In this document: piece after piece, positions 8,988 through 17,335 of the stretch | Layout: every line of letters starts with the position of its first letter | Numbering within the stretch: the stretch's first letter is position 1 | Source of the DNA: Klebsiella huaxiensis | GTDB taxonomy: Bacteria > Pseudomonadota > Gammaproteobacteria > Enterobacterales > Enterobacteriaceae | Assembly: GCF_003261575.2 (NCBI RefSeq) | Contig: NZ_CP036175.1 | Coordinates: forward strand, 2,604,001-2,668,000 | DNA: 64,000 nucleotides | Direction of reading: 5' to 3' | Notes under the pieces: model-generated | Seen by the model: only the letters and a program-made list of their open reading frames with translations | What the model was told of the DNA's origin: nothing | The model's database searches: none | Made by a program: the position numbers and the translations under genes

Positions 8988-9020
8988 GAGACAAATGTAC
9001 CACTTAAAAGGAACCATGCT

Positions 9021-9764
9021 ATGAAACCGAATAAAAAAGCTGCTGATATGACCCCTGCTGAATTGGGCCAGTACATTGACCAGTCGGTGCTGAAACCTGA
9101 GTTTACCCTGCAAGAAGTCCGCAAATACATTCAGGAAGGGATTGATTACAAATGCAAAACGGTCTGCATTAACCCTGCGTACCTGGACGTTGCCCGAGAA
9201 ATGTGTAAAGGCACGGGAACGGGTATTTGCGTCGTCTGCGACTTCCCATTTGGTGCATCTTCAACTGCATCCAAAGCGGCTCAGGCCGAGGTTATCTGCA
9301 ATCAGGGCGATGTAGAAGACCTGGATATTGTCGCTAACTACGGCTTTATCCGTAGCGGCATGTGGGAAGAGTTTGAAAAGGATATTCGAGCGGTTGTAGA
9401 CGTTGCTCATCGCCACGGCTCGCTGGTGAAAGTCATTTTCGAAACTGATGCGCTGACCGTCGAGCAGGTTGCAAAAGCGACAGAATACTCCTGCCGTGCC
9501 GGGGTTGATTTCGTGAAAACCTCAACCGGCTTCTATACCGGCGGGGAAAGCAAAGGGGCAACGCCTGAAATTATTGCCGTCATGATGAAGGCAGCAGAAG
9601 GTCGCTGCAAGGTCAAAGGCTCTGGTTGCATTCGCACCCGCGAACACTTCCTGCAACTGATTGATATGGGCATCGACCGGATGGGGATTGGCTACCGTTC
9701 CACTCCGGAAGTGCTGGGTCTGAGCACTCAGAGCAGCAGCGCCGATTCAAAAAGTTCCTACTGA
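9021..9764 (+). CDS. DeoC-like class I aldolase (deoxyribose-phosphate aldolase family)
   Basis: 247 aa from the ATG at 9021, with AAGGAA eight bases upstream. The DERA hallmarks are present: Schiff-base lysine in FVKTSTG, a second lysine in KVKGSG, the catalytic-network Asp in DLDIV, and a C-terminal tyrosine as in E. coli DeoC. DERA splits 2-deoxyribose 5-phosphate into acetaldehyde and glyceraldehyde 3-phosphate. Two phosphate-pocket segments differ from E. coli DeoC: KTSTGK is KTSTGF, and the late G-A-S-S/G-T-S-S loop is GIGYRST. It may therefore prefer a different, perhaps longer, 2-deoxy sugar phosphate. It is not in a nucleoside operon and shares an operator with the GRE operon. Confidence 0.85.
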   Translation: MKPNKKAADMTPAELGQYIDQSVLKPEFTLQEVRKYIQEGIDYKCKTVCINPAYLDVAREMCKGTGTGICVVCDFPFGASSTASKAAQAEVICNQGDVEDLDIVANYGFIRSGMWEEFEKDIRAVVDVAHRHGSLVKVIFETDALTVEQVAKATEYSCRAGVDFVKTSTGFYTGGESKGATPEIIAVMMKAAEGRCKVKGSGCIRTREHFLQLIDMGIDRMGIGYRSTPEVLGLSTQSSSADSKSSY

Positions 9765-9770
9765 TTTAAC

Positions 9771-9798
9771 GCCTGGGATGCTGCTGGCTTTCCCAGGC
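9771..9798 (+). terminator. Stem-loop between deoC-like and transaldolase genes
   Basis: GCCTGGGA pairs with TCCCAGGC across a 12-base loop, followed by CTGTTTT. It is a weak terminator or attenuator that could lower tal-tkt expression relative to deoC. Confidence 0.5.
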
Positions 9799-9828
9799 CT
9801 GTTTTACCTCTTACCCAGGACGATAATC

Positions 9829-10779
9829 ATGAGCCAGTTAGACGAGCTGAAAAAATACACCACGGTTGTTGCCGATACCGGCGATATTGAATCGATTAAA
9901 AAGTTTGCCCCGCAGGATGCGACCACCAACCCTTCTCTGGTGCTCAAGGCCGCCCAGCTGCCGCAGTATCAGGCGCTGATTGCTGACGCTATCGGCAAAG
10001 CCCGTCAGCAGGGCGGCAGCGCACAAACGCAGCTGATTAACGCCTGCGATCAGGTGGCGGTGGATATCGGTAGCGAAGTGCTGCGCCACGTACCTGGGCG
10101 TATCTCGACAGAAGTCGATGCCCGATTTGCCTGGGATCGCGGTATGTGCGTGTCGAAAGCGCGCAAGCTTATCCAGATGTACGAAAAGAACGGCATTGGG
10201 CCGGAGCGTATCCTTATCAAACTTGCCGCCACCTGGGAGGGCATTCGCGCCGCCGAAGAGCTGGAGCAGAGCGGCATCAACTGCAACCTGACCCTGCTGT
10301 TCTCTTTTGCTCAAGCGAGGGCCTGCGCCGAAGCGGGCGTCTTTTTAATCTCGCCGTTTGTCGGGCGTATTTACGACTGGTATCAGAAAAATCAGCCGCA
10401 GGCGGAGTATCAGGTGGACCGCGATCCGGGCGTGGTTTCCGTGCGCCAGATTTACCAGTACTACAAATCCCACGGCTACGACACCGTGGTGATGGGGGCC
10501 AGCTTCCGCCGCATTGAGCAGATCCAGGCGCTGGCGGGCTGTGACCGTCTGACCATCTCCCCGGCGCTGCTTGATGAGCTGGCCGCCAGCGAAGGTGCGC
10601 TGACCCGTCAACTGGTGCCTGGTAACGTGACGGAAACCCGTCCCAGCCCGATGACCCAGGCGGAGTTCCTCTGGCAGCACCACCAGGATCCGATGGCGGT
10701 GGAAAAACTGGCTGAGGGGATCCGGCTGTTCGCCGTCGATCAGGTCAAACTGGAAAACCAGATTCAGCAGATGCTGTAA
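9829..10779 (+). CDS. talA: Transaldolase, TalA type
   Basis: 316 aa, the length of E. coli TalA. The ATG at 9829 follows an AGGA ribosome site; the longer frame from 9778 would run through the stem-loop. DATTNPSL near residue 32, the Schiff-base lysine in RILIKLA and the block GINCNLTLLFSFAQA are nearly identical to TalA. It transfers a dihydroxyacetone unit between sugar phosphates (erythrose-4-P plus fructose-6-P to sedoheptulose-7-P plus glyceraldehyde-3-P). Transketolase follows after 18 bp, the same pairing as the E. coli talA-tktB operon. The symbol is by resemblance and this may be an extra paralogue. Confidence 0.93.
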   Translation: MSQLDELKKYTTVVADTGDIESIKKFAPQDATTNPSLVLKAAQLPQYQALIADAIGKARQQGGSAQTQLINACDQVAVDIGSEVLRHVPGRISTEVDARFAWDRGMCVSKARKLIQMYEKNGIGPERILIKLAATWEGIRAAEELEQSGINCNLTLLFSFAQARACAEAGVFLISPFVGRIYDWYQKNQPQAEYQVDRDPGVVSVRQIYQYYKSHGYDTVVMGASFRRIEQIQALAGCDRLTISPALLDELAASEGALTRQLVPGNVTETRPSPMTQAEFLWQHHQDPMAVEKLAEGIRLFAVDQVKLENQIQQML

Positions 10780-10797
10780 GGCGTGGGGAATATCCTG

Positions 10798-12804
10798 ATG
10801 AACACAACGAATAATACCCGCCGCCTGTGCGCCAACGCGCTGCGTGCCCTGAGTATGGATGCGGTACAGAAAGCCAACTCCGGCCACCCCGGCGCGCCGA
10901 TGGGGATGGCGGATATTGCGGAGGTCCTGTGGCGGGACTTCCTGCGGCACAACCCGAACAACCCGGCATGGGCCGATCGTGACCGCTTTATTCTCTCTAA
11001 CGGTCACGGCTCGATGCTGATTTACAGCCTGCTGCATCTGACGGGCTACGATGTATCACTGAACGATTTGCAGAGCTTCCGCCAGCTGCATTCCAAAACG
11101 CCGGGCCATCCGGAAGTGGGTTACACCCCGGGTGTCGAAACCACCACCGGGCCACTGGGGCAGGGTATTGCCAATGCGGTGGGTATGGCGATTGCGGAGA
11201 AAACGCTGGCGGCGCAGTTCAACCGTCCGGGTCACGACATTGTTGACCACTTCACCTACGCCTTCATGGGCGACGGCTGCATGATGGAAGGTATCTCCCA
11301 CGAGGTATGCTCCCTGGCCGGTACCCTGAAACTGGGCAAGCTGGTGGCGTTCTATGACGACAACGGCATCTCCATCGACGGTCACGTTGAAGGCTGGTTT
11401 ACTGACGATACCGCGAAGCGTTTCGAAGCTTACGGCTGGCACGTTGTTCGTGGTGTAGACGGTCACGATGCTGACTCGATTAAACGCGCGGTGGAAGAAG
11501 CACGTGCTGTTACCGACAAACCGTCTCTGCTGATGTGCAAAACCATCATCGGTTTCGGTTCTCCGAACAAACAGGGCACCCACGACTCCCACGGCGCACC
11601 GCTGGGCGACGCGGAAATCGCGCTGACCCGCGAAGCACTCGGCTGGAAACACCCGGCCTTTGAAATCCCGTCTGATATCTATGCGCAGTGGGATGCGAAA
11701 GAAGCCGGTCAGGCGAAAGAAGCCTCCTGGAACGAGAAGTTCGCGGCTTATGCGAAAGCCTTCCCGCAGGAAGCGGCAGAATTCACCCGTCGTATGAAAG
11801 GCGATATGCCGTCTGACTTCGATGCGAAAGCGAATGAGTTCATCGCTAAGCTGCAGGCGAATCCGGCGAAAATCGCCAGCCGTAAAGCGTCCCAGAATGC
11901 CATCGAAGCCTTTGGCCCTCTGCTGCCGGAATTCCTCGGCGGCTCCGCTGACCTGGCACCGTCTAACCTGACCATCTGGTCTGGTTCTAAAGCGATTAAC
12001 GAAGACGCCGCAGGCAACTACATCCACTACGGTGTGCGCGAGTTCGGTATGACCGCGATTGCCAACGGTATCTCGCTGCACGGCGGTTTCCTGCCGTACA
12101 CCTCCACCTTCCTGATGTTCGTGGAATACGCCCGTAACGCGGTGCGTATGGCGGCTCTCATGAAGCAGCGTCAGGTGATGGTGTATACCCACGACTCCAT
12201 CGGTCTGGGCGAAGACGGCCCGACTCACCAGCCGGTTGAGCAGGTGGCTTCCCTGCGCGTCACGCCAAACATGTCCACATGGCGTCCGTGTGACCAGGTT
12301 GAATCAGCTATCGCGTGGAAATACGGCGTTGAGCGTGCAGATGGCCCGACCGCGCTGATCCTCTCTCGTCAGAACCTGGCGCAGCAGGAGCGTACCGAAG
12401 AGCAGCTGGCGAACGTCGCCCGCGGTGGTTACGTGCTGAAAGATTGCGCTGGCCAGCCAGAGCTGATTTTCATCGCCACCGGTTCAGAAGTGGAGCTGGC
12501 TGTAGCCGCTTACGAAAAACTGACTGCCGAAGGCGTGAAGGCGCGCGTGGTTTCCATGCCGTCCACTGATGCATTCGACAAGCAGGATGCGGCTTACCGT
12601 GAAGCCGTGCTGCCGAAAGCCGTCTCTGCTCGCGTAGCCGTTGAAGCGGGCATCGCTGACTACTGGTTCAAATACGTGGGCCTGAACGGCGCGATCGTTG
12701 GTATGACCACCTTCGGTGAGTCTGCCCCGGCGGAACGGCTTTATCAGCATTTCAATATCACCGTTGAGAACGTCTATTCTCAGGCGAAAGCGCTGCTGAA
12801 TTAA
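10798..12804 (+). CDS. tktB: Transketolase, TktB type
   Basis: 668 aa, full length. The thiamine-diphosphate motif is visible (GDGCMMEG near residue 157, ending with Asn in YDDNGISIDGH). The catalytic histidines lie in the GHGS and THDS regions. The C-terminal domain is complete. The enzyme moves two-carbon ketol units between pentose, hexose and erythrose phosphates. Base composition is clearly more GC-rich than the PTS/GRE operon, as for a core-type gene. It is coupled to the talA-like gene and would handle erythrose-4-phosphate or pentose phosphates made by the upstream pathway. Confidence 0.95.
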   Translation: MNTTNNTRRLCANALRALSMDAVQKANSGHPGAPMGMADIAEVLWRDFLRHNPNNPAWADRDRFILSNGHGSMLIYSLLHLTGYDVSLNDLQSFRQLHSKTPGHPEVGYTPGVETTTGPLGQGIANAVGMAIAEKTLAAQFNRPGHDIVDHFTYAFMGDGCMMEGISHEVCSLAGTLKLGKLVAFYDDNGISIDGHVEGWFTDDTAKRFEAYGWHVVRGVDGHDADSIKRAVEEARAVTDKPSLLMCKTIIGFGSPNKQGTHDSHGAPLGDAEIALTREALGWKHPAFEIPSDIYAQWDAKEAGQAKEASWNEKFAAYAKAFPQEAAEFTRRMKGDMPSDFDAKANEFIAKLQANPAKIASRKASQNAIEAFGPLLPEFLGGSADLAPSNLTIWSGSKAINEDAAGNYIHYGVREFGMTAIANGISLHGGFLPYTSTFLMFVEYARNAVRMAALMKQRQVMVYTHDSIGLGEDGPTHQPVEQVASLRVTPNMSTWRPCDQVESAIAWKYGVERADGPTALILSRQNLAQQERTEEQLANVARGGYVLKDCAGQPELIFIATGSEVELAVAAYEKLTAEGVKARVVSMPSTDAFDKQDAAYREAVLPKAVSARVAVEAGIADYWFKYVGLNGAIVGMTTFGESAPAERLYQHFNITVENVYSQAKALLN

Positions 12805-12825
12805 CGATCTGGTCATTTAATTTTA

Positions 12826-12850
12826 ATGCAGCCATACGCCATGGCTGCAT
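12826..12850 (+). terminator. Terminator after transketolase
   Basis: ATGCAGCCAT and ATGGCTGCAT form a perfect 10-bp stem with a 5-base loop, followed by TTGTCTTT. It lies only about 20 bp before the YdcF-like start. Confidence 0.75.
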
Positions 12851-12871
12851 TTGTCTTTCGAGCGAAAAGAG

Positions 12872-13651
12872 ATGATGAAGCTAACCGACCCTGCGGTAAA
12901 AGACCTGAACACCATCGCTGACTGGCTTTCTGTTGATGATTTTTCAGCAGCCGATAACCTTCAGCCCGATATGCTGATTCTTGCGGGCCACGCGATCATG
13001 CCCAACATCGTCGGGGCGGTGAATTTTGCCGCCAATGCCGATATCCCGGTGATCTTCAGCGGCGGCATCGGTCATTCAACCGATTTACTGAGAGAGGCGG
13101 TGAAGTGCAATGCTTATATCGCCGCCTCGTTAAAGTATTCATTAAACGATAGCGAGGCCAGGATTCTGGCCGATATCGCGAAGATGGTTTTTGGTATCGG
13201 CGCGGATAAAATTTACCTTGAGGATAAGTCGACGAACTGCGGCCTGAATGCGCTATTCACCCGCAACCTGATCCAGCAAGAGAAGCTAACGGCACGGAAT
13301 ATCATCCTGGTCCAGGATCCGCTGATGCAGCGGCGTACGTGGGAATCGTTTCGCTTTTGCTGGCAGCAGCAAAATCTGGCGGCGAACTTTATTAACTGGC
13401 CTGTCTTTAAACCGAGACTTAAGCAGGTGAACGGGCGCTATATGATTACCGGAGGTCAGCTTCCTGGTGTTTGGGATCTGAACCGCTATATCTCTATGAC
13501 GCTAGGCGAAGTCAAAAGACTGCGAGACGATGCTGGCGGATACGGGCCGAAGGGGGCTGGTTTTATTGGCCATGTTACCGTACCTGATGTGGTGGAAGAG
13601 GCGTGGCAGCGGCTCACATATTGCACCAATCTGGCCGGACTTGTGCGTTAA
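12872..13651 (+). CDS. YdcF-like DUF218 protein
   Basis: 259 aa, close to E. coli YdcF over its whole length (LAGHAIMPNI, SGGIGHST, EDKSTNCGLNA, VQDPLMQRRT, GEVKRLRDDAGGYGP). YdcF has a DUF218 fold and has been reported to bind S-adenosylmethionine; its physiological role is unsettled. An ATG at 12872 or 12875 is preferred over the TTG at 12851, which abuts the terminator stem. It is the last rightward gene of this block and may be read as readthrough from tkt. Confidence 0.85.
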   Translation: MMKLTDPAVKDLNTIADWLSVDDFSAADNLQPDMLILAGHAIMPNIVGAVNFAANADIPVIFSGGIGHSTDLLREAVKCNAYIAASLKYSLNDSEARILADIAKMVFGIGADKIYLEDKSTNCGLNALFTRNLIQQEKLTARNIILVQDPLMQRRTWESFRFCWQQQNLAANFINWPVFKPRLKQVNGRYMITGGQLPGVWDLNRYISMTLGEVKRLRDDAGGYGPKGAGFIGHVTVPDVVEEAWQRLTYCTNLAGLVR

Positions 13652-14258
13652 GCCCGCTGAAGAATTACGACGGTCATATTCTGTTTTTGCGCGGAAAGGG
13701 TAATCGTACCACGACCGATTACCCACATTTAAATAGGTTCTCCAGCAGACTCAATTCTGGCGTTATCCTCAGAAATACATTCTCCAGAACTGCTTTTCTC
13801 CTACATGGCGTCAACGATCTCGATGGCAATAGAGTCTCCGTCGATTATCGTTCGCTACACTCAGCGGAGCGTATCTGTTTCATCTGTAGCGATCTCGTAT
13901 AAGGATGGTTACAAGGTGTAAAAGAGTGCATTTATTCCCTATTTTTTTGTGATTTAAATCACCATTTTAAATTGATATGTTATTTATCAGTGTGTTAGTG
14001 GTATCATGTTTTTGCGATCAGAGAACAATTTTCTCCATATTCGTCTGATTAGAGGGAAAATAGGTAAGATTTTCTTCCCCGCCTAATATACATTTTAACT
14101 GTGGTTGAAGGATGCAAATCACTATGTTGATGATGAAATGGCCATCTATTATCTGGCCATTACACGAAGTTTTGGCTGCTGTTTTATACGCCGGTTTTGC
14201 TAACCAAAAAATATAAGCTCACGATGTTTTATGACTAATAATAGTTTGAGTGTACCCT
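13652..14258. promoter_or_regulatory. Intergenic region with CRP-like site, upstream of the PLP-lyase operon
   Basis: About 600 bp without a credible gene. TGTGA-TTTAAA-TCACC at 13948-13963 closely matches the CRP consensus (TGTGA-N6-TCACA). An inverted repeat AATGGCCA/TGGCCATT lies at 14137-14161. The last 200 bp are AT-rich. The operon promoter is presumably here, but no clear -35/-10 pair stands out. Confidence 0.45.
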
Positions 14259-15446
14259 ATGAAAAATAGAACTATAGATATTGCTACCTTGGCTGTTCAT
14301 GCTGGAAATCAATCCGATCCGGTAAATAACGCTATATTTACCCCGATTGTGACCGCCAGCTCTTTTATTCAACCTAATCTTTATGAAGGCGGCGATTTTT
14401 GCTACTCCCGCGTTTCTAACCCAACACGCACAGCTTATGAGTCAGCGCTCGCGGAACTGGAAGCAGGTATTTATGCTACCGCCACCGCGTCTGGAATGGC
14501 GGCAACGAACATTGTTATGGAGTTACTGCCGAAGGATGCGCATATTATCGCGATGAAGGGCGTATATGGCGGCACCTGGCGACTGTTTGAAAAACTGAAA
14601 ACGTTAACTACCGGGGCGACTATTTCCTATGTCGATCTTAATGATGAGGAGAGCCTTGTTAATAGTATCCAGGAGAATACGGCCTTAATCTGGATTGAAA
14701 CGCCAACCAACCCATTACTGGAGTTGGTCGATATTGCAAAGGTTTGTCGTATTGCTAAAGAACACGCCATTATTACCTGCGTGGATAATACTTTCGCCAG
14801 CGCCTGGAATCATAAACCGCTTGAAATGGGCGCGGATATGGTGATGCTCTCGACCAGTAAATATATCGGCGGACATTCTGATTTAATTGGCGGCGCAGTC
14901 ATCACCAATAGTGAAGCATTAGCTTCACGCCTCGACTTTATCAAAACCACCATTGGTTCTATTGCTTCACCCTTTGATGCCTATCTTGCCCTGCGTGGCA
15001 TGAAAACGCTGGATCTGCGCATGGAACGTCAGTGCGGTAACGCGCTGCGCGTGGCGGAATATCTGGAGAACCATCCAGCGATTGCCAGCGTCTATTATCC
15101 TGGTTTGCCGTCGCACCCTCAGCATGAGCTGTGCAAGGCACAAATGCGTTCAGGCGGCGCTGTGGTGACCGCAACATTGAAGGGGGATCTCCAGAGCCTG
15201 AAACGCTTTATCGGCGGGTTGCACTATTTTGTGTTGGCGGAATCGCTGGGAGGGGTGGAAAGCATGATTAACCATTCGGCATCCATGTCCCACGGTTCGA
15301 TGTCAAAAGAAGAGCGAGAAGCCATCGGGGTTTATGACACCACGCTGCGTTTTTCCGTCGGCATTGAACATATCGATGATCTGCTACAGGACCTGGACAT
15401 TGCCTTCGCCGCTATGGACCTCACACAGGATAACCATCATGCATGA
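14259..15446 (+). CDS. Cys/Met-metabolism PLP-dependent lyase (methionine gamma-lyase / cystathionine lyase family)
   Basis: 395 aa. The fold-type I PLP enzyme features are clear: YSRVSNPTRTAYE near residue 50, SGMAA, VDNTFASAW, the PLP lysine K201 in STSKYIGGHSD, and the C-terminal LRFSVGIE. Members release H2S or methanethiol plus ammonia and a 2-oxo acid, or work in transsulfuration. The setting with RidA and DcyD favours catabolic elimination (cysteine, homocysteine or methionine) over biosynthesis. The ATG at 14259 is chosen over the GTG at 14250, which overlaps the Shine-Dalgarno GAG. The end overlaps the transporter start by 8 bp. Confidence 0.88.
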   Translation: MKNRTIDIATLAVHAGNQSDPVNNAIFTPIVTASSFIQPNLYEGGDFCYSRVSNPTRTAYESALAELEAGIYATATASGMAATNIVMELLPKDAHIIAMKGVYGGTWRLFEKLKTLTTGATISYVDLNDEESLVNSIQENTALIWIETPTNPLLELVDIAKVCRIAKEHAIITCVDNTFASAWNHKPLEMGADMVMLSTSKYIGGHSDLIGGAVITNSEALASRLDFIKTTIGSIASPFDAYLALRGMKTLDLRMERQCGNALRVAEYLENHPAIASVYYPGLPSHPQHELCKAQMRSGGAVVTATLKGDLQSLKRFIGGLHYFVLAESLGGVESMINHSASMSHGSMSKEEREAIGVYDTTLRFSVGIEHIDDLLQDLDIAFAAMDLTQDNHHA

Positions 15447-16857
15447 TTATGGCATCTGGACGATTATTACCCCGCTGGTCACTATTATTCTGGCGATCCT
15501 GACCCGCCAGGTCATCCTCTCCCTGCTGACCGGTATTTTTGTCGGCTACGCGGTGATTAACCACAGTATTATCCAGGGGGTTGGCGGCACCCTGAACGGA
15601 ATTATCGAAACATTCGCCTCCGCCGGTAATGCGCGAACGATTATTTTTATGGTGATGATCGGCGGCATTATGCGGCTGATCGTTGTCACTGGCGGCGTGC
15701 GCAAACTGGTGCAATTTCTCTCGGAGAAAAACGATTTTGTCACCAATAAGAAGTCGGTTCAGCTGCTGGCGATGGTGGTCACATCGTTAATTTTTATCGA
15801 AAGTTCGATTAACCAGCTCATTGCTGGTGCCTCGACTAAAAACCTTGCCCGGCGCTATAAAGTCTCGCCGGAAAAGATGTCCTATATTATCCAGACGTCC
15901 TGCGTCTCGGTCTGTTCATCGGTGATGATCAATGGCTGGGGGGCGGCAATGATGGGGGTTATCGGCGTACAGATTGCACAGGGTTATTTGACCGGTGAAC
16001 CTTTTGAAGTATTGGCCAGCTCGATGGTCTGGAACACCATGGCCTGGTTTTCATTAGCCTCAGTGCTTTTTTACATCCTCTCTGGCTGTAGCTGGGGACC
16101 GATGAAAAAGGCTGAGATAAAATTTGAAACCGCATTAACGGAAATAGAGCAAGAGCATGGCGAAGAAGATGTGGACCCGGTTATTGATCACCCAGCATGT
16201 AATTCAATGCTTAACTTCTTTATTCCGATTCTATCCACAGTATTAATGGTGCCAGTGGTGCTGTATATCACCGGCGATGGACAGTTTTCCAAAGGCAGTG
16301 GTTCCATGTCGGTCTATTCCGGCGTGATGTTCGGTACCGTGGTTTCTTTTATCTGGTTCAGAGTGCGCGGTATTCTCAACGTTGAGAACTTTTTCAAAGA
16401 GCTGTATATCGGCTATGCCAGCATGGTCAAAATTAGCTCAATTATGATTCTGGCCTTCCTGATGGGGCATATTTCGGCGGAACTGAATACCGGGCAGTAT
16501 ATTGCCTCGATTACCTCCGGCGTTATTCCATCCGGTTTCTCGATTGGCTTTATCTTCCTGATTGCAGCGGTGATGTCGCTGGCGACGGGCACCTCCTGGG
16601 GAACCTTCGCTATTATGATCCCGATTGGCGTCCAACTGGGCGTGTCATTAGGTATTGACCCGCATTTTATGATCGGTGCGGCTATTTCCGGTTCAATTTT
16701 CGGCGACATGACTTCACCTATCTCCAGTGACGCTATCGTCGCATCGATGGCGACCAACTGCGACCATATTGAACATATCCGCACCCAGATGCCTTATGCA
16801 CTGGTGACGGGAAGTCTGGCGCTAATTGTCTATTTAATTGTTGGGTTCACCCTCTAA
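15439..16857 (+). CDS. NhaC-family Na+/H+ antiporter-type transporter
   Basis: 472 aa with roughly a dozen hydrophobic segments. The C-terminal half has the NhaC-type motifs ATGTSWGTFAI, SIFGDMTSPISSD and ATNCDHIEHI. NhaC relatives exchange Na+ or H+, and some exchange organic or amino acids. Translation starts inside the end of the PLP-lyase gene, so the two are coupled and the transporter may import the lyase substrate or export a product. The substrate is not inferable from the sequence. Confidence 0.85.
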   Translation: MHDYGIWTIITPLVTIILAILTRQVILSLLTGIFVGYAVINHSIIQGVGGTLNGIIETFASAGNARTIIFMVMIGGIMRLIVVTGGVRKLVQFLSEKNDFVTNKKSVQLLAMVVTSLIFIESSINQLIAGASTKNLARRYKVSPEKMSYIIQTSCVSVCSSVMINGWGAAMMGVIGVQIAQGYLTGEPFEVLASSMVWNTMAWFSLASVLFYILSGCSWGPMKKAEIKFETALTEIEQEHGEEDVDPVIDHPACNSMLNFFIPILSTVLMVPVVLYITGDGQFSKGSGSMSVYSGVMFGTVVSFIWFRVRGILNVENFFKELYIGYASMVKISSIMILAFLMGHISAELNTGQYIASITSGVIPSGFSIGFIFLIAAVMSLATGTSWGTFAIMIPIGVQLGVSLGIDPHFMIGAAISGSIFGDMTSPISSDAIVASMATNCDHIEHIRTQMPYALVTGSLALIVYLIVGFTL

Positions 16858-16883
16858 CGCTAAACATGATTTAAGGATTGACG

Positions 16884-17270
16884 ATGACTAAGATTATTAC
16901 GACTGAACAGGCTCCGGAAGCGATTGGCCCTTATATTCAGGGGGCGCGAACCGGTAATTTCATTTTTACTTCGGGCCAGTTGCCGATTAATCCGCAAACC
17001 GGAAATATTCCGGAGTGCGCTGAAGGTCAAACCCGCCAGAGCCTGGAGAATGTTCAGGCGATTATCGAAGCCGGTGGGCTTACGGTTGGTAATATTTGCA
17101 AGGTCACTATTTTTGTCAAAGACCTGAACGAGTTTGCCGCGATTAATAATGCCTATGCTGAATTTTTTACTCAGCGCAATGCCTCTTTCCCGGCGCGCTC
17201 TTGCGTGGAAGTCGCCCGGTTGCCAAAAGACGTCAAAGTGGAAATTGAAGCCGTGGCCTCGCAGAGCTAA
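16884..17270 (+). CDS. RidA/YjgF-family enamine/imine deaminase
   Basis: 128 aa from the ATG at 16884 (AAGGA upstream). Matches RidA: APEAIGPYIQG at the start, FTSGQLP, the central NVQAIIEAGG, and the conserved arginine in FPARSCVEVARLP. RidA proteins hydrolyse 2-aminoacrylate and related enamines released by PLP-dependent eliminations. Its place directly after a PLP lyase and transporter suggests it handles the reactive intermediate made by this operon. Confidence 0.92.
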   Translation: MTKIITTEQAPEAIGPYIQGARTGNFIFTSGQLPINPQTGNIPECAEGQTRQSLENVQAIIEAGGLTVGNICKVTIFVKDLNEFAAINNAYAEFFTQRNASFPARSCVEVARLPKDVKVEIEAVASQS

Positions 17271-17291
17271 TCGAGCATCAATAAGACTCTA

Positions 17292-17318
17292 CGGCGGCTG
17301 ATGGCCGCCGTTTTTTTT
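17292..17318 (+). terminator. Rho-independent terminator between ridA-like and dcyD
   Basis: CGGCGGC and GCCGCCG form a 7-bp GC stem with a 5-base loop, followed by eight T. It is strong, so dcyD probably depends on partial readthrough or its own promoter. Confidence 0.85.
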
Positions 17319-17335
17319 GAGAAAGGATAGTGTCT

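Noticed and set aside
11056..12228. A 390-codon leftward frame opposite transketolase
   Set aside because: Antisense frame of a GC-rich conserved gene; composition (His/Arg/Gly-rich) is that of a shadow.
13603..13902. A 99-codon rightward frame after the YdcF-like gene
   Set aside because: Starts inside that gene, no ribosome site, no protein-like pattern.
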